Numbered from the stretch's first letter, positions 1 through 7,221 are shown. The stretch is 26,886 nt of DNA from Clostridia bacterium (GCA_030592085.1 JAUUZV010000004.1:1-26886), one strand, 5' to 3'. Numbers and translations: made by a program. Notes: generated by a model from the letters alone, not told the origin.

Positions 1-242
1 CCTACTGGAATTCCACTACCGTTATCTATTACCGTAATAATATTACCTTTATCAATAAATATTTCAATTGTATCACAACGTCCTGCTAGTGCTTCATCTA
101 CGCTGTTTGCAACTATTTCATAAACTAAATGGTGTAAACCCCTTAAAGACGTTGATCCTATATACATACCAGGTCTCTTACGTACAGCTTCTAATCCTTC
201 TAATACCTGAATATTTGACTCATCATATGTGTTATTTGACAT
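1..242 (-). CDS. gyrB: DNA gyrase subunit B, N-terminal part (runs off the window start)
   Basis: ATP-hydrolysing subunit of DNA gyrase, which introduces negative supercoils. I read 80 codons from an ATG at 242-240, preceded by a good AAGGAG ribosome binding site; the rest lies beyond position 1. The peptide shows the GHKL ATPase start: the VRKRPGMYIG motif, the ATP-lid/Mg region around YEIVANSVDEALAG (the Asn that coordinates Mg) and IDNGSGIPV (the adenine-contacting Asp). The last motif has Ser where DNGRGIPV is usual. The start lies 15 nt downstream of the remB stop, so the two are very likely cotranscribed. ParE shares these motifs, but the recF-remB neighbourhood is that of gyrB. The gene is incomplete only because of the window edge. 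Confidence 0.95.
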   Translation of the reverse strand, partial: MSNNTYDESNIQVLEGLEAVRKRPGMYIGSTSLRGLHHLVYEIVANSVDEALAGRCDTIEIFIDKGNIITVIDNGSGIPV

Positions 243-257
243 TTTTTCTCCTTATTT

Positions 258-506
258 TTATCTTTTCATCCTTTTTTCTAAAGTTCTTGATGAAATAGAA
301 GTAATAAATATTGTATTCTTGTTTTTTTCATGAGTTATAATGAATGATTTTGGTAATTCATCGTTAACAGTGACTATTTGACCTCTTTTTTCTTTATCGG
401 TTAAATATTCTCTAGTAATTTTAGATATTGTTGTGTTTTCTATATCAAAAATTCCAATAATACTATTTTTTTTTATTAAATATTCTTCACCAATATGAAG
501 AAACAT
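258..506 (-). CDS. remB: RemB/YaaB-type DUF370 regulatory protein
   Basis: Small (82 aa) DUF370 protein related to B. subtilis RemB (YaaB), a relative of RemA, the DNA-binding activator of extracellular matrix genes. The N-terminus (MFLHIGEEYLI) and the central IIGIFDIENTTIS stretch match the family pattern, as do PKSFIITHEK and the basic tail SSRTLEKRMKR. Position between recF and gyrB is the conserved one in Firmicutes. The ATG at 506 has a GAGGAGA ribosome binding site, and a strong sigma-A promoter lies just upstream (540-568). Family membership is confident. A role in matrix control in this organism is not shown; many bacteria carry this gene with no assigned function. Confidence 0.85.
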   Translation of the reverse strand: MFLHIGEEYLIKKNSIIGIFDIENTTISKITREYLTDKEKRGQIVTVNDELPKSFIITHEKNKNTIFITSISSRTLEKRMKR

Positions 507-529
507 TTCTTTCTCCTCACTATAAAAAC

Positions 530-549
530 GTTATATATTATTATATAAC
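530..549. repeat. Perfect 8-bp inverted repeat over the remB -10 box
   Basis: GTTATATA (530-537) and TATATAAC (542-549) are perfect inverted copies around a 4-nt centre. The repeat covers the -10 box and the expected transcription start of remB-gyrB, so it could be an operator. Being pure A/T except the outer G/C pair, it could also be a chance palindrome or a weak recF 3' hairpin (it is followed by five T on the minus strand). Confidence 0.5.
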
Positions 550-568
550 ATTACCTATATCTTTTCAA
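540..568 (-). promoter_or_regulatory. Sigma-A promoter for remB-gyrB
   Basis: On the minus strand TTGAAA (568-563) and TATAAT (545-540) are separated by exactly 17 nt. It lies in the 66-nt recF-remB gap, so remB and gyrB can be transcribed independently of dnaA-dnaN-recF. The -10 box is embedded in the inverted repeat at 530-549. Confidence 0.7.
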
Positions 569-572
569 TTTA

Positions 573-1655
573 TTATCGTCGCTCAATATGTCCTTTGTTA
601 ACATAAAAGAAGGTTGTTTTTTCTTTAAAATTAGCATAATTCTTTTTTTCTGTACTGGTAATGAAAGTCTGCTTTGTTTTAATGCTTTCTGTTAAAAATT
701 TTCTTCTACTTATATCAAGTTCACTCATAACATCATCTAACAATAAAACAGGAAAATAACCTGTTTCTTTTTTAATAATGTCAATTTCAGCTAATTTTAA
801 AGACAATACTGCTGTTCTTTGTTGTCCTTGTGATCCATACTGCTTAACATCTTTATTATTAATTAATATTGTAAAATCATCACGATGTGGTCCATAAAGC
901 GAAATATTACTTCTTATTTCTTTTTTTCTGTTTTTTAGCAATGTTTTTTTTATTTCATCCATGGTAATTCCTAAAGATGAAAAATAAGTAATTTCACCAA
1001 ATTCACTGTTATTAGATAGTTTTTTTATGTATTTATTGAAAAAAACAGCAGTTTTTTTTAAAAACTTAATTCTTTCAGTTATTATAAAAAAAGCTGTTTC
1101 AGTAATTTTTTCGTTATATACCTCTAATAATTCAATATATTTATTTATATCTCTTTTTTTTAATAAGGCATTTTTTTGCTTAATAATACGGTGATATGTT
1201 TGTAATTGGTAGAAATATTGATTATTTGTTTGTGAAATTAATATATCTATAAAACGCCTTCTTTCTGAAGGTCCTTGTTTTATAATTTGTAAATCCTCTG
1301 GAGAAAATATAACAGTATTTAATACACCAATTAATTCACCTAATTTTGTTACAGGTAAGTTATTTAACTTTATTTGTTTTTTTTCACCTTTTCTATATTT
1401 AATTTCAATTTTAAAAGGAATATCTTCTTTCATTCCTTTAATTTTAATATAATATGTGTCTTCATTTTCTTTTATTAATGGTATTTCTTTTGATGTTCTA
1501 TGAGATCTCCCTGTAGAAGCTAAATATATTGCTTCAATAAGGTTTGTTTTTCCTTGTGCATTTTTTCCATAAATTAAATTAATATCTTCAGCAGGAGATA
1601 TTTTTATTTCTTCGTAATTACGGTAATTCTTTAGTTTAATTGATGTTATATACAA
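573..1655 (-). CDS. recF: DNA replication and repair protein RecF
   Basis: SMC-like ATPase that acts with RecO/RecR to load RecA at single-strand gaps. At 360 aa it has the usual length. The Walker A motif GKNAQGKT is at residues 30-37, the ABC-type signature region YGSQGQQRT is in the last third, and Walker B with the D-loop (LLLDDVMSELD) follows. The start codon is TTG at 1655-1653, giving the typical RecF opening MYITSIKLKNYRNY; no in-frame ATG gives this N-terminus. The ribosome binding site is weak (a GAG about 8 nt upstream). The yaaA stop is only 9 nt upstream, so this is the distal part of the dnaA-dnaN-yaaA-recF operon. Weak initiation would fit the low RecF level needed. Confidence 0.96.
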   Translation of the reverse strand: MYITSIKLKNYRNYEEIKISPAEDINLIYGKNAQGKTNLIEAIYLASTGRSHRTSKEIPLIKENEDTYYIKIKGMKEDIPFKIEIKYRKGEKKQIKLNNLPVTKLGELIGVLNTVIFSPEDLQIIKQGPSERRRFIDILISQTNNQYFYQLQTYHRIIKQKNALLKKRDINKYIELLEVYNEKITETAFFIITERIKFLKKTAVFFNKYIKKLSNNSEFGEITYFSSLGITMDEIKKTLLKNRKKEIRSNISLYGPHRDDFTILINNKDVKQYGSQGQQRTAVLSLKLAEIDIIKKETGYFPVLLLDDVMSELDISRRKFLTESIKTKQTFITSTEKKNYANFKEKTTFFYVNKGHIERR

Positions 1656-1664
1656 ATGTTTATC

Positions 1665-1871
1665 TCAACTTATTACATATTGTGTCTGATTAATAGTTAT
1701 TATATCATTTTTATAGAGTTTTCTTCCTCTTCTCTTTTCAATTTCATCATTTACATAAACAGTTTCATTTTCAATAAAAACTTTAGCATTTCCGCCACTA
1801 CCTGTTATTCCTACAAATTTTATAAACTGATCTAATTTAATATATTCTGTTGTTATTTTTGTTTTTTTCAT
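1665..1871 (-). CDS. yaaA: S4-domain RNA-binding protein YaaA
   Basis: A 68-aa protein made almost entirely of one S4 RNA-binding fold. The characteristic stretch runs from LDQFIKFVGITGSGG through VYVNDEIEKRRGRKLYKNDII. It lies between dnaN and recF, as in Bacillus and Clostridium (YaaA/RlbA family). The ATG overlaps the dnaN TAA by one base (TAATG), indicating translational coupling. Proposed roles are in ribosome or RNA metabolism; the precise function is not settled for the family. Confidence 0.9.
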   Translation of the reverse strand: MKKTKITTEYIKLDQFIKFVGITGSGGNAKVFIENETVYVNDEIEKRRGRKLYKNDIITINQTQYVIS

Positions 1872-2971
1872 TAATTAGTCCTCACTGGCAATATTACATA
1901 TGAAAATTCATCTGAATTTAATGCCGATATAACACAGGGACCAATACTCCCTGAAAAAGATATTTTTATTATTTCATCTTCAATATTTTTTAAAGCATCC
2001 ATAATAAATTTCGGATTAAAAGCAATAGATAAATCATTTCCCTCTTTTTTAATACTTAGTGTTTCTTCAACTTTACCAATATCAGTTGAAGATGTAATAA
2101 TCATGGATAAATCATCAATTTCAAATTTTACTGGAGTTCTTTTATCTTCTGTTATAACTAAATTAGCTCTATCAACTGAATCTAGTATTTTTTTCGTGTC
2201 AACTTCTACTTCAGTATCATAATTTTCAGGATATATACTTTTATAATTTAAATAATCTCCTTGCAGCAATTTTGTTATTAATTTACAATTTCCAAAATCA
2301 AAAAGAATTTGATTTTTTCCATAATGAATTGATACATCTTCTTCATCGTTTTTTAATAAACGCGCTACTTCATTTAAAGCTTTACCTGGAATTACAACAG
2401 AAACACCTTCTTTTATTCCTAAAACATATTCTTTTCTATAAGACATTCTATATCCATCAATTGCAACCATATATATACAATTTTCAGCTGTTTCTAATAA
2501 ACTTCCTGTTAAAACAGGCATTTTTTCATCAATACTTACACTAAAAACAACTTGTTTTATCATATTTCTTAAAATTTCTTGTTTTAAAGTTATTGCATTT
2601 TCTTCATCAATTGATGGAATCTCTGGAAAACCTTGTGGATTTAAGCCAATTAAGTCAATAGTTGAATTTTGACACGTAATGTGTACTTTAAAATTTTCAT
2701 CACAACTAATTTCAATTTCATCATCAGGAAATTTTCTAACAATTTCAGAAAAATAACGAGATGTTAATACTACAGATCCATCTTGTTCTATTTTTCCAGG
2801 AACAGTATATTCAATTCCCATTTCCATATCATTTCCTCTTAATATAATTTTATTATCCTTTGCTGTAATAAGAATACCTTCAAGAACAGTTAAAATTGAT
2901 TTATTTGAAACAGCTCTTTGAGCAGAAGAAACAGCTTCATTAAGGTCTTTTTTTAAACAGTATATTTTCAT
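1871..2971 (-). CDS. dnaN: DNA polymerase III beta subunit (sliding clamp)
   Basis: Ring-shaped processivity clamp that tethers the replicative polymerase to DNA. At 366 aa it matches the family length, enough for the three-domain clamp fold. It begins MKIYCLKKDLNEAV, has the internal NPQGFPEIP and KALNEVARLL stretches, and ends with the conserved VILPVRTN tail that borders the client-binding pocket. The ATG at 2971 is preceded by an AAAGGGGAA ribosome binding site. The all-A/T unwinding stretch of oriC directly abuts this site. I see no convincing independent promoter, so transcription may come from dnaA through the origin. Confidence 0.97.
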   Translation of the reverse strand: MKIYCLKKDLNEAVSSAQRAVSNKSILTVLEGILITAKDNKIILRGNDMEMGIEYTVPGKIEQDGSVVLTSRYFSEIVRKFPDDEIEISCDENFKVHITCQNSTIDLIGLNPQGFPEIPSIDEENAITLKQEILRNMIKQVVFSVSIDEKMPVLTGSLLETAENCIYMVAIDGYRMSYRKEYVLGIKEGVSVVIPGKALNEVARLLKNDEEDVSIHYGKNQILFDFGNCKLITKLLQGDYLNYKSIYPENYDTEVEVDTKKILDSVDRANLVITEDKRTPVKFEIDDLSMIITSSTDIGKVEETLSIKKEGNDLSIAFNPKFIMDALKNIEDEIIKISFSGSIGPCVISALNSDEFSYVILPVRTN

Positions 2972-2984
2972 TTTTAAATTCCCC

Positions 2985-3199
2985 TTTTTTTTATAATATA
3001 TAAAATAAATTTTAGTAGTAGTAGTAGTAGAGGATGTGGAAACTGTTAATAAGGTATTTAAACACTATGTACTAGCCCTTTTTCCCTGTGTATAAACTAC
3101 TGGATAAAATTCTCATAACTTCTTAAGAAAAGTATATCATTTTTTTATGGTAATAATCCACATAAAGTTATAAACATTTACACAATAAAGTGTTTATAA
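2985..3199 (-). other. oriC unwinding region between dnaA and dnaN
   Basis: Read along the minus strand (dnaA to dnaN), DnaA-box-like 9-mers come first, then six CTA trinucleotides and then a 30-nt pure A/T stretch (3014-2985). Boxes compared with TTATCCACA or its complement TGTGGATAA: 3191-3199 (7/9), 3168-3176 (7/9), 3154-3162 TAATCCACA (8/9), 3099-3107 (7/9), 3087-3095 TGTGTATAA (8/9), 3044-3052 (7/9) and 3035-3043 (7/9). The last two sit side by side next to the trio array, as the B. subtilis boxes beside the basal unwinding system do. Matches were made by eye. The 7/9 sites are individually weak in such AT-rich DNA, but the clustering and architecture support an origin. Confidence 0.88.
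3013..3030 (-). repeat. DnaA-trio array (six perfect repeats)
   Basis: Six uninterrupted TAG triplets on the plus strand, that is CTA on the minus strand. The established DnaA-trio element (3'-GAT-5' repeats on the strand bound by the DnaA filament) corresponds exactly to 5'-TAG-3'. The array is separated by 3-4 nt (AGG/AGGA) from the nearest DnaA box at 3034-3043, and its other side is all A/T. Orientation relative to dnaA and dnaN agrees with B. subtilis. Confidence 0.85.
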
Positions 3200-4531
3200 C
3201 TATTGTAATAGTTTTCTTTCATTTTCTTCAATTTGTCTTATTAATTCTTTATCTCTTTTTAAATTGTTTTTTATTTTATCACAAGCGTGGATAACTGTTG
3301 TGTGATCTCTGCCTCCAAAATATCGTCCTATTTTTGGAAGAGAATTATTTGTGTGTTTTCTACTTAAATACATTGCTATTTGTCTTGGTACAGTAATGTC
3401 ACGACTTCTTGATTTAGATGTCATTTCTTTTGGGGTAATACCATAGTATTTAGAAACTACATTAATAATGATTGGAATAGTTACATCATTTGCGTCTTGT
3501 TTGTTTTTTATGTCTTTTAATACGTTTTCAGCTAATTCTAAATCAATAATTCTATTTGATAAAGACGCATAAGCAATTATTCTAGTTAAAGCACCTTGTA
3601 ATATACGAACATTTGAAACAAAATTGTTAGCAATATATTCCATAACATTATCAGGAACAATAACATTTTCTGTTGAAGATTTTTTTCTTAAAATTGCGAT
3701 TCTTGTTTCATAATCAGGAGCTTCAATATCTGCAATTAATCCCTGTTCAAAACGAGTTTTTAATCTATTCTCAAGTGTTTGTATTTTACCAGGAGGATTA
3801 TCAGATGAAATAATAATTTGTTTTTTGTTTTCATATAAAGTATTAAAAGTATGGAAAAATTCTTCTTGTGTCTGTTTTTTACCAGCAATAAATTGAATAT
3901 CATCAATTAGTAAAACATCAATAGTTCTATATTTATCTCTGAAGGCTTCTAAAGAACGTGTTGTAATTGCATTAATTAAATCATTAGTGAATTTTTCACT
4001 TTGTACATACATAACTTTTATGCCTTTATTATGTTTTAATATATGATGACCAATAGCATGCATTAAATGTGTTTTTCCCAAGCCACTACTTCCATATAAA
4101 AATAAAGGATTATATGTGGTGGCAGGAGCTTCTGCCACAGCAACGGTTGCAGCATGGGCAAAACGATTACTGCTACCAATTACAAATTTAGAAAAAGTAT
4201 ATTCAGGATTCAATGATGAGTGAGTTGATAGTTGTTTGTTAACATTTTGATAGTCAATATTATCTTCTTGTTCAACATTTTGATTTGGCAGTAAAAAAGT
4301 CACGTTAAACTCATTACCAGTTAGGTGTTTTAATGAGTTTTTTATAAGATCTAAATAACGGCTTTCTAAGACTCCTTTAGTAAATTCTACTTCAACTTCC
4401 AAGGCAATAGAGGTTTCCTCCATTGTTAATGGTTTTATTGGCTTTAACCAAGTATTAAAGCCTATTTCAGTCATTTCAGATTTTAAAACCTCAAGAACAT
4501 TGTTCCATAGATCTTCCAAACTTAAGTACAT
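3200..4531 (-). CDS. dnaA: Chromosomal replication initiator protein DnaA
   Basis: AAA+ initiator that binds DnaA boxes, assembles on the trio strand and loads the helicase. At 443 aa it is typical. Domain I covers about residues 1-80 and is followed by a short low-complexity linker (domain II, about 81-108). Domain III has Walker A GSSGLGKTH (147-155) and Walker B LLIDDIQF (207-214). Domain IV carries the box-recognition signature GRDHTTVIHACDKI. The ATG at 4531 is preceded by a G-rich ribosome binding site (GGGGGGAT). The stop at 3200 directly abuts a DnaA-box-like 9-mer (3191-3199). Clusters of boxes on both sides suggest autoregulation as well as origin function. Confidence 0.98.
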   Translation of the reverse strand: MYLSLEDLWNNVLEVLKSEMTEIGFNTWLKPIKPLTMEETSIALEVEVEFTKGVLESRYLDLIKNSLKHLTGNEFNVTFLLPNQNVEQEDNIDYQNVNKQLSTHSSLNPEYTFSKFVIGSSNRFAHAATVAVAEAPATTYNPLFLYGSSGLGKTHLMHAIGHHILKHNKGIKVMYVQSEKFTNDLINAITTRSLEAFRDKYRTIDVLLIDDIQFIAGKKQTQEEFFHTFNTLYENKKQIIISSDNPPGKIQTLENRLKTRFEQGLIADIEAPDYETRIAILRKKSSTENVIVPDNVMEYIANNFVSNVRILQGALTRIIAYASLSNRIIDLELAENVLKDIKNKQDANDVTIPIIINVVSKYYGITPKEMTSKSRSRDITVPRQIAMYLSRKHTNNSLPKIGRYFGGRDHTTVIHACDKIKNNLKRDKELIRQIEENERKLLQ

Positions 4532-4568
4532 TACTAAATCCCCCCAAATATATAAAAAGATAAAAACA

Positions 4569-4708
4569 TGTTAATAACTATTTAAACAATGCTTTTATCT
4601 TTCGTAAGCTGTTGATAAACCATAGTTATCAACAGGTAACTACTAATATATCAGAAAGTATTTTCAATTTCAAGAAGTAAATTAATTAAATTTAAAATCT
4701 GTGGAAAA
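4569..4708. other. Upstream DnaA-box cluster (second oriC part / dnaA control region)
   Basis: In the 327-nt gap between dnaA and rpmH there are DnaA-box-like sites at 4569-4577 TGTTAATAA (7/9), 4610-4618 TGTTGATAA (8/9), 4626-4634 TTATCAACA (8/9, opposite orientation) and 4700-4708 TGTGGAAAA (8/9). The two central boxes form a near-perfect inverted pair around 7 nt. They lie between the predicted dnaA promoter and its start codon, which suits autoregulation and a bipartite origin as in Bacillus. The rest of the gap holds the dnaA and rpmH promoters and the rpmH leader. Confidence 0.72.
4645..4673 (-). promoter_or_regulatory. Probable dnaA promoter
   Basis: Minus strand TTGAAA (4673-4668), a 17-nt spacer and TATATT (4650-4645). 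The expected start is about 110 nt upstream of the dnaA ATG, and the leader contains three DnaA-box-like sites. Confidence 0.6.
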
Positions 4709-4733
4709 CTCTTTTTTATGGACGACCTTTATC

Positions 4734-4762
4734 TTGACAGCATCTTTTAAATTATGTATAAT
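4734..4762 (+). promoter_or_regulatory. Strong sigma-A promoter of the rpmH operon
   Basis: Consensus TTGACA (4734-4739), a 17-nt spacer and consensus TATAAT (4757-4762). Transcription would start near 4769, giving a leader of about 90 nt before rpmH. The leader begins with a possible 6-bp stem, TGCTTT (4769-4774) with AAAGCA (4787-4792), which might protect the 5' end. It diverges from the dnaA promoter. Confidence 0.88.
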
Positions 4763-4858
4763 ATCACTTGCTTTATAAATAGGTAGAAAGCAGTGTATAG
4801 TAAAGAAAAATAACTGCATTGATATATATAATATTTTGAAGATTGGAGCGCTATATTA

Positions 4859-4993
4859 ATGAAAAGAACGTATCAACCAAAAAAAAGACAAAGAAGCAAA
4901 GAACACGGCTTTAGAAAAAGAATGAAAACTGCTAGTGGTAGAAGAATACTAAAAAACAGAAGACAGAAAGGCAGAAAGAAACTTTCAGCATAA
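4859..4993 (+). CDS. rpmH: 50S ribosomal protein L34
   Basis: A 44-aa, extremely basic protein of the large ribosomal subunit. It begins MKRTYQPKKRQRSKEHGFRKR and continues with the conserved MKTASGRRILKNRRQKGRKKL pattern split over both halves; the length is exactly typical. The ATG at 4859 has a GGAG ribosome binding site at 4845-4848. It is the first gene of the rpmH-rnpA-yidD-yidC-jag operon behind a consensus promoter. Confidence 0.98.
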   Translation: MKRTYQPKKRQRSKEHGFRKRMKTASGRRILKNRRQKGRKKLSA

Positions 4994-5018
4994 AGGTCGC
5001 AGATATGTGATCTTTTTT
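4992..5018 (+). terminator. Weak hairpin with T-run between rpmH and rnpA
   Basis: AAAGGTC (4992-4998) can pair with GATCTTT (5009-5015) including one G-U pair, with a 10-nt loop, and the T-run continues to 5018. It overlaps the rpmH stop codon. It is too weak for a full terminator and is best read as a possible attenuator or mRNA 3'-end signal. This would lower rnpA relative to the abundant rpmH message. Confidence 0.4.
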
Positions 5019-5044
5019 AAGCTATAAGTTTTTTTAATAAGATT

Positions 5045-5386
5045 ATGCAAACGGAATCGCTAAAAAAAAATTATGAGTTTGCCAGAGTGTACCGAAGGGG
5101 ACAAAAACATTTTGGAAAATATATAAGTTTGTACAGTATTGAAGGTACAAGACAAAGAATAGGCATTACCGTTAGCAAAAAGGCATATAAAAGCAGTGTT
5201 AAAAGAAACAGGCTTAAAAGATTAGTAAAAGAATGTTATAGAACATTTGAAAAAGATATAAAAAAGGCAGAAGTCGTGTTTGTTATTAGAAAAACAGAAG
5301 ACTTTCCTAATTATCATGAATTATATAAAGAAATGAACTATCTTTTTAAAAAAACTAATCTTTTCAATGAGGAAAAAGATGTTTAA
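5045..5386 (+). CDS. rnpA: Ribonuclease P protein component
   Basis: Protein subunit of RNase P, which matures tRNA 5' ends together with the RNA subunit (not in this window). The 113-aa length is normal. The conserved RNR-type helix is visible as KRNRLKRLVKECYR near residues 58-71, preceded by RIGITVSKKAYKSSV. The ATG at 5045 has no clear Shine-Dalgarno sequence, so initiation is probably weak or coupled. Its last 8 bases overlap the chosen yidD start. Confidence 0.96.
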   Translation: MQTESLKKNYEFARVYRRGQKHFGKYISLYSIEGTRQRIGITVSKKAYKSSVKRNRLKRLVKECYRTFEKDIKKAEVVFVIRKTEDFPNYHELYKEMNYLFKKTNLFNEEKDV

Positions 5387-5591
5387 GAAATTTTTTGTAT
5401 TTATTATTACTTTTTATAGAAAAGCAATTTCACCACATACAATTCCATCTTGCCGTTATACACCAACTTGCTCACAGTATGCCATTACTGCCATTGAAAA
5501 AAAAGGGGCTTTTAAGGGTCTTTTTATGGCAATATGGAGAGTTTTACGATGTAATCCATTTAGTAAAGGTGGATATGATCCTGTAAAATAA
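5379..5591 (+). CDS. yidD: Membrane protein insertion efficiency factor YidD
   Basis: A 70-aa protein that assists membrane protein insertion next to YidC. The family signature is nearly complete: YRKAISPHTIPSCRYTPTCS, then AITAIEKKGAFKG and the RVLRCNPFSKGGYDPV end, with the three conserved Cys. I chose the ATG at 5379 because GAGG (5369-5372) sits 6 nt upstream. An in-frame ATG at 5367 would add four residues (MRKK) but lacks a comparable site. It overlaps the rnpA end, so it is probably translationally coupled. Confidence 0.93.
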   Translation: MFKKFFVFIITFYRKAISPHTIPSCRYTPTCSQYAITAIEKKGAFKGLFMAIWRVLRCNPFSKGGYDPVK

Positions 5592-5611
5592 GCAATTTTA
5601 AGGAGAAAAAA

Positions 5612-6592
5612 ATGGATTTTCTATATAATGCATTTGGACAAGTTTTATATTTTGTATATAAAACAGTTGCATTTCAGAATTATGGGTTAGCGATTATTAT
5701 ATTTACAGTTGTAATAAAATTAGCTTTATTACCTTTAACGCTAAAATCAATGAAATCAACCACAAAGATGAGTTCTTTAACACCTGAGGTTGATAAACTT
5801 AAAGAAAAGTACAAAAACGATCAAGAAAAACAAAACCAAGAAATTCAAAAACTATATAAAGAAAATAATGTTAGTTGCGCAGGTGGTTGTCTACCAATGT
5901 TATTACAGTTTCCAATTTTAATTGGATTATATACAGTATTACGTAGTCCTCTATCATATATGGTTGGGAAAACTTGGGAATCAATTGGAAATATTGCTAA
6001 TACTTTATTAGTAGATTTAGGAATTGAAAAAGCTCTAGATATTCAAGAAATTGCAAATGGAACTTTAAGTTCAATAAAGGGAGTAAATCAATTAACAATT
6101 ATTAATTTACTAAACAGCAGTCAAGAGAAACTAGCAGCAGTTTCACAATATATTTCTGAGAGCGAATTAATTAACTTAAATTTCTTAGGACTAAACTTAG
6201 GGGTAACACCACAATGGAGACCAGAGATTATCTTTGGTCCTGAAATGAGTACTTATCTACCAATATTAATATTGCCTTTAATAGCAGTTGCATTAACAGT
6301 ATATTCAACAATTTTAACAAAAAAGAAAACAGATATGAATAAACCTGCAAAAGTAGATCCTAATAAAAAAGCACCAGCAGCGGGTATGAGTAACATGATG
6401 TTATATATGTTACCTTTAATGACTTTATATTTTGCTTTTATTTTACCAGCAAGTATGAGTTTATACTGGATTTTAACCTATGCCTTCCAAATAGGACAAC
6501 AGTTAATTATTAATAAAACACAAGATAAAGAAAAAAACGAGAAGAAAAACATATTAATAACTAAAGAGGTAAATAAAGGAGATAAAAAATAA
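5612..6592 (+). CDS. yidC: Membrane protein insertase YidC/Oxa1 family
   Basis: Inner-membrane insertase that helps fold and insert membrane proteins, alone or with Sec. At 326 aa it lacks the lipobox signal peptide of Bacillus SpoIIIJ; the first segment begins directly near residue 25 (YGLAIIIFTVVIKLALLPL). Lys36 stands at the groove position where Arg is usual, a charge-conserving change. The cytoplasmic coiled region follows (about 45-90), then the GGCLPMLLQFPILIGLY motif and C-terminal segments. The middle part (about 120-200) is a longer extracellular loop. An AAGGAG ribosome binding site precedes the ATG. Neighbours yidD and jag support the call. Confidence 0.95.
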   Translation: MDFLYNAFGQVLYFVYKTVAFQNYGLAIIIFTVVIKLALLPLTLKSMKSTTKMSSLTPEVDKLKEKYKNDQEKQNQEIQKLYKENNVSCAGGCLPMLLQFPILIGLYTVLRSPLSYMVGKTWESIGNIANTLLVDLGIEKALDIQEIANGTLSSIKGVNQLTIINLLNSSQEKLAAVSQYISESELINLNFLGLNLGVTPQWRPEIIFGPEMSTYLPILILPLIAVALTVYSTILTKKKTDMNKPAKVDPNKKAPAAGMSNMMLYMLPLMTLYFAFILPASMSLYWILTYAFQIGQQLIINKTQDKEKNEKKNILITKEVNKGDKK

Positions 6593-7221
6593 TGGGAAAT
6601 GTGGTAGTTGAAAAAAGCGGAAAAACCGTTGAAGAAGCCATTTCTCTGGCATTAGAACAATTGGACGTTTCAGAAGATCAAGTAGAGATTGAAATATTAC
6701 AAGAAAATTCAAGTAAAGGAATTTTGGGATTAAAAAAAGAAAAAGAAGCTAAAGTAAAAGTAACTTTACATGACTATGCCATAGAGATTGCAAATGATTT
6801 TTTAGGCGAGTTATTTGATAAAATGAAATTAGACGTAAAAATTAATATTGAGGAAGTTGAAGAAAAACTCAAAGTTAATATTGAATCAGAGAAAAGCGGA
6901 ATTATTATAGGTAGACATGGAGAGACACTTGATGCTATTCAATTTATAACTAGCATTGTTGTAAATCGTAATAACCCAATTTATAAAAAAGTTATTATTG
7001 ATACAGAAGGTTATCGTGATAAGAGGGAGCAAACATTAGAAAACCTTGCCAATAGACTAGCTAAAAAAGCAATTGACACACAAAAAAGCGTATCACTTGA
7101 GCCGATGAATCCCTATGAAAGAAGAATTATACATGCAACACTGCAAAAAAATGATAAAATAGAAACATATAGTGTTGGTGAAGAGCCTCATCGGAAAGTT
7201 ATCATCAAAAGTATCGACTAA
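6592..7221 (+). CDS. jag: Jag/KhpB RNA-binding protein
   Basis: SpoIIIJ-associated protein, also called KhpB. A 209-aa RNA-binding protein with an N-terminal Jag domain (about 2-55, including SSKGILGLKKEKEAKV), a KH domain with the GIIIGRHGETLDAI loop, and a C-terminal R3H domain (MNPYERRIIHATLQ, then VGEEPHRKVII). In pneumococcus KhpA/KhpB affect cell elongation and division; whether that applies here is inference. The ATG overlaps the yidC stop by one base (TAATG). A strong terminator follows 24 nt after the stop. Confidence 0.94.
   Translation: MGNVVVEKSGKTVEEAISLALEQLDVSEDQVEIEILQENSSKGILGLKKEKEAKVKVTLHDYAIEIANDFLGELFDKMKLDVKINIEEVEEKLKVNIESEKSGIIIGRHGETLDAIQFITSIVVNRNNPIYKKVIIDTEGYRDKREQTLENLANRLAKKAIDTQKSVSLEPMNPYERRIIHATLQKNDKIETYSVGEEPHRKVIIKSID

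Noticed and set aside
68..298. Plus-strand reading frame over the gyrB start
   Set aside because: It is antisense to clear gyrB and remB coding sequence, has Leu/His/Tyr-rich composition typical of shadow frames, and has no ribosome binding site.
2272..2544. Plus-strand frame inside dnaN
   Set aside because: Antisense shadow of a conserved gene with low-complexity Leu/His/Phe composition.
3013..3030. Trinucleotide repeat as a simple microsatellite or CRISPR-like repeat
   Set aside because: Position, phase and strand relative to DnaA boxes and the A/T stretch fit the DnaA-trio element much better; there are no spacers.
4763..4858. Possible riboswitch or attenuator in the rpmH leader
   Set aside because: Two small alternative stems can be drawn (TGCTTT/AAAGCA and GCAGT/ACTGC, sharing bases), but there is no known aptamer pattern and no terminator before rpmH.
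5395..5586. Alternative frame over yidD
   Set aside because: The overlapping frame carries the full YidD signature; this one has no recognisable motif.
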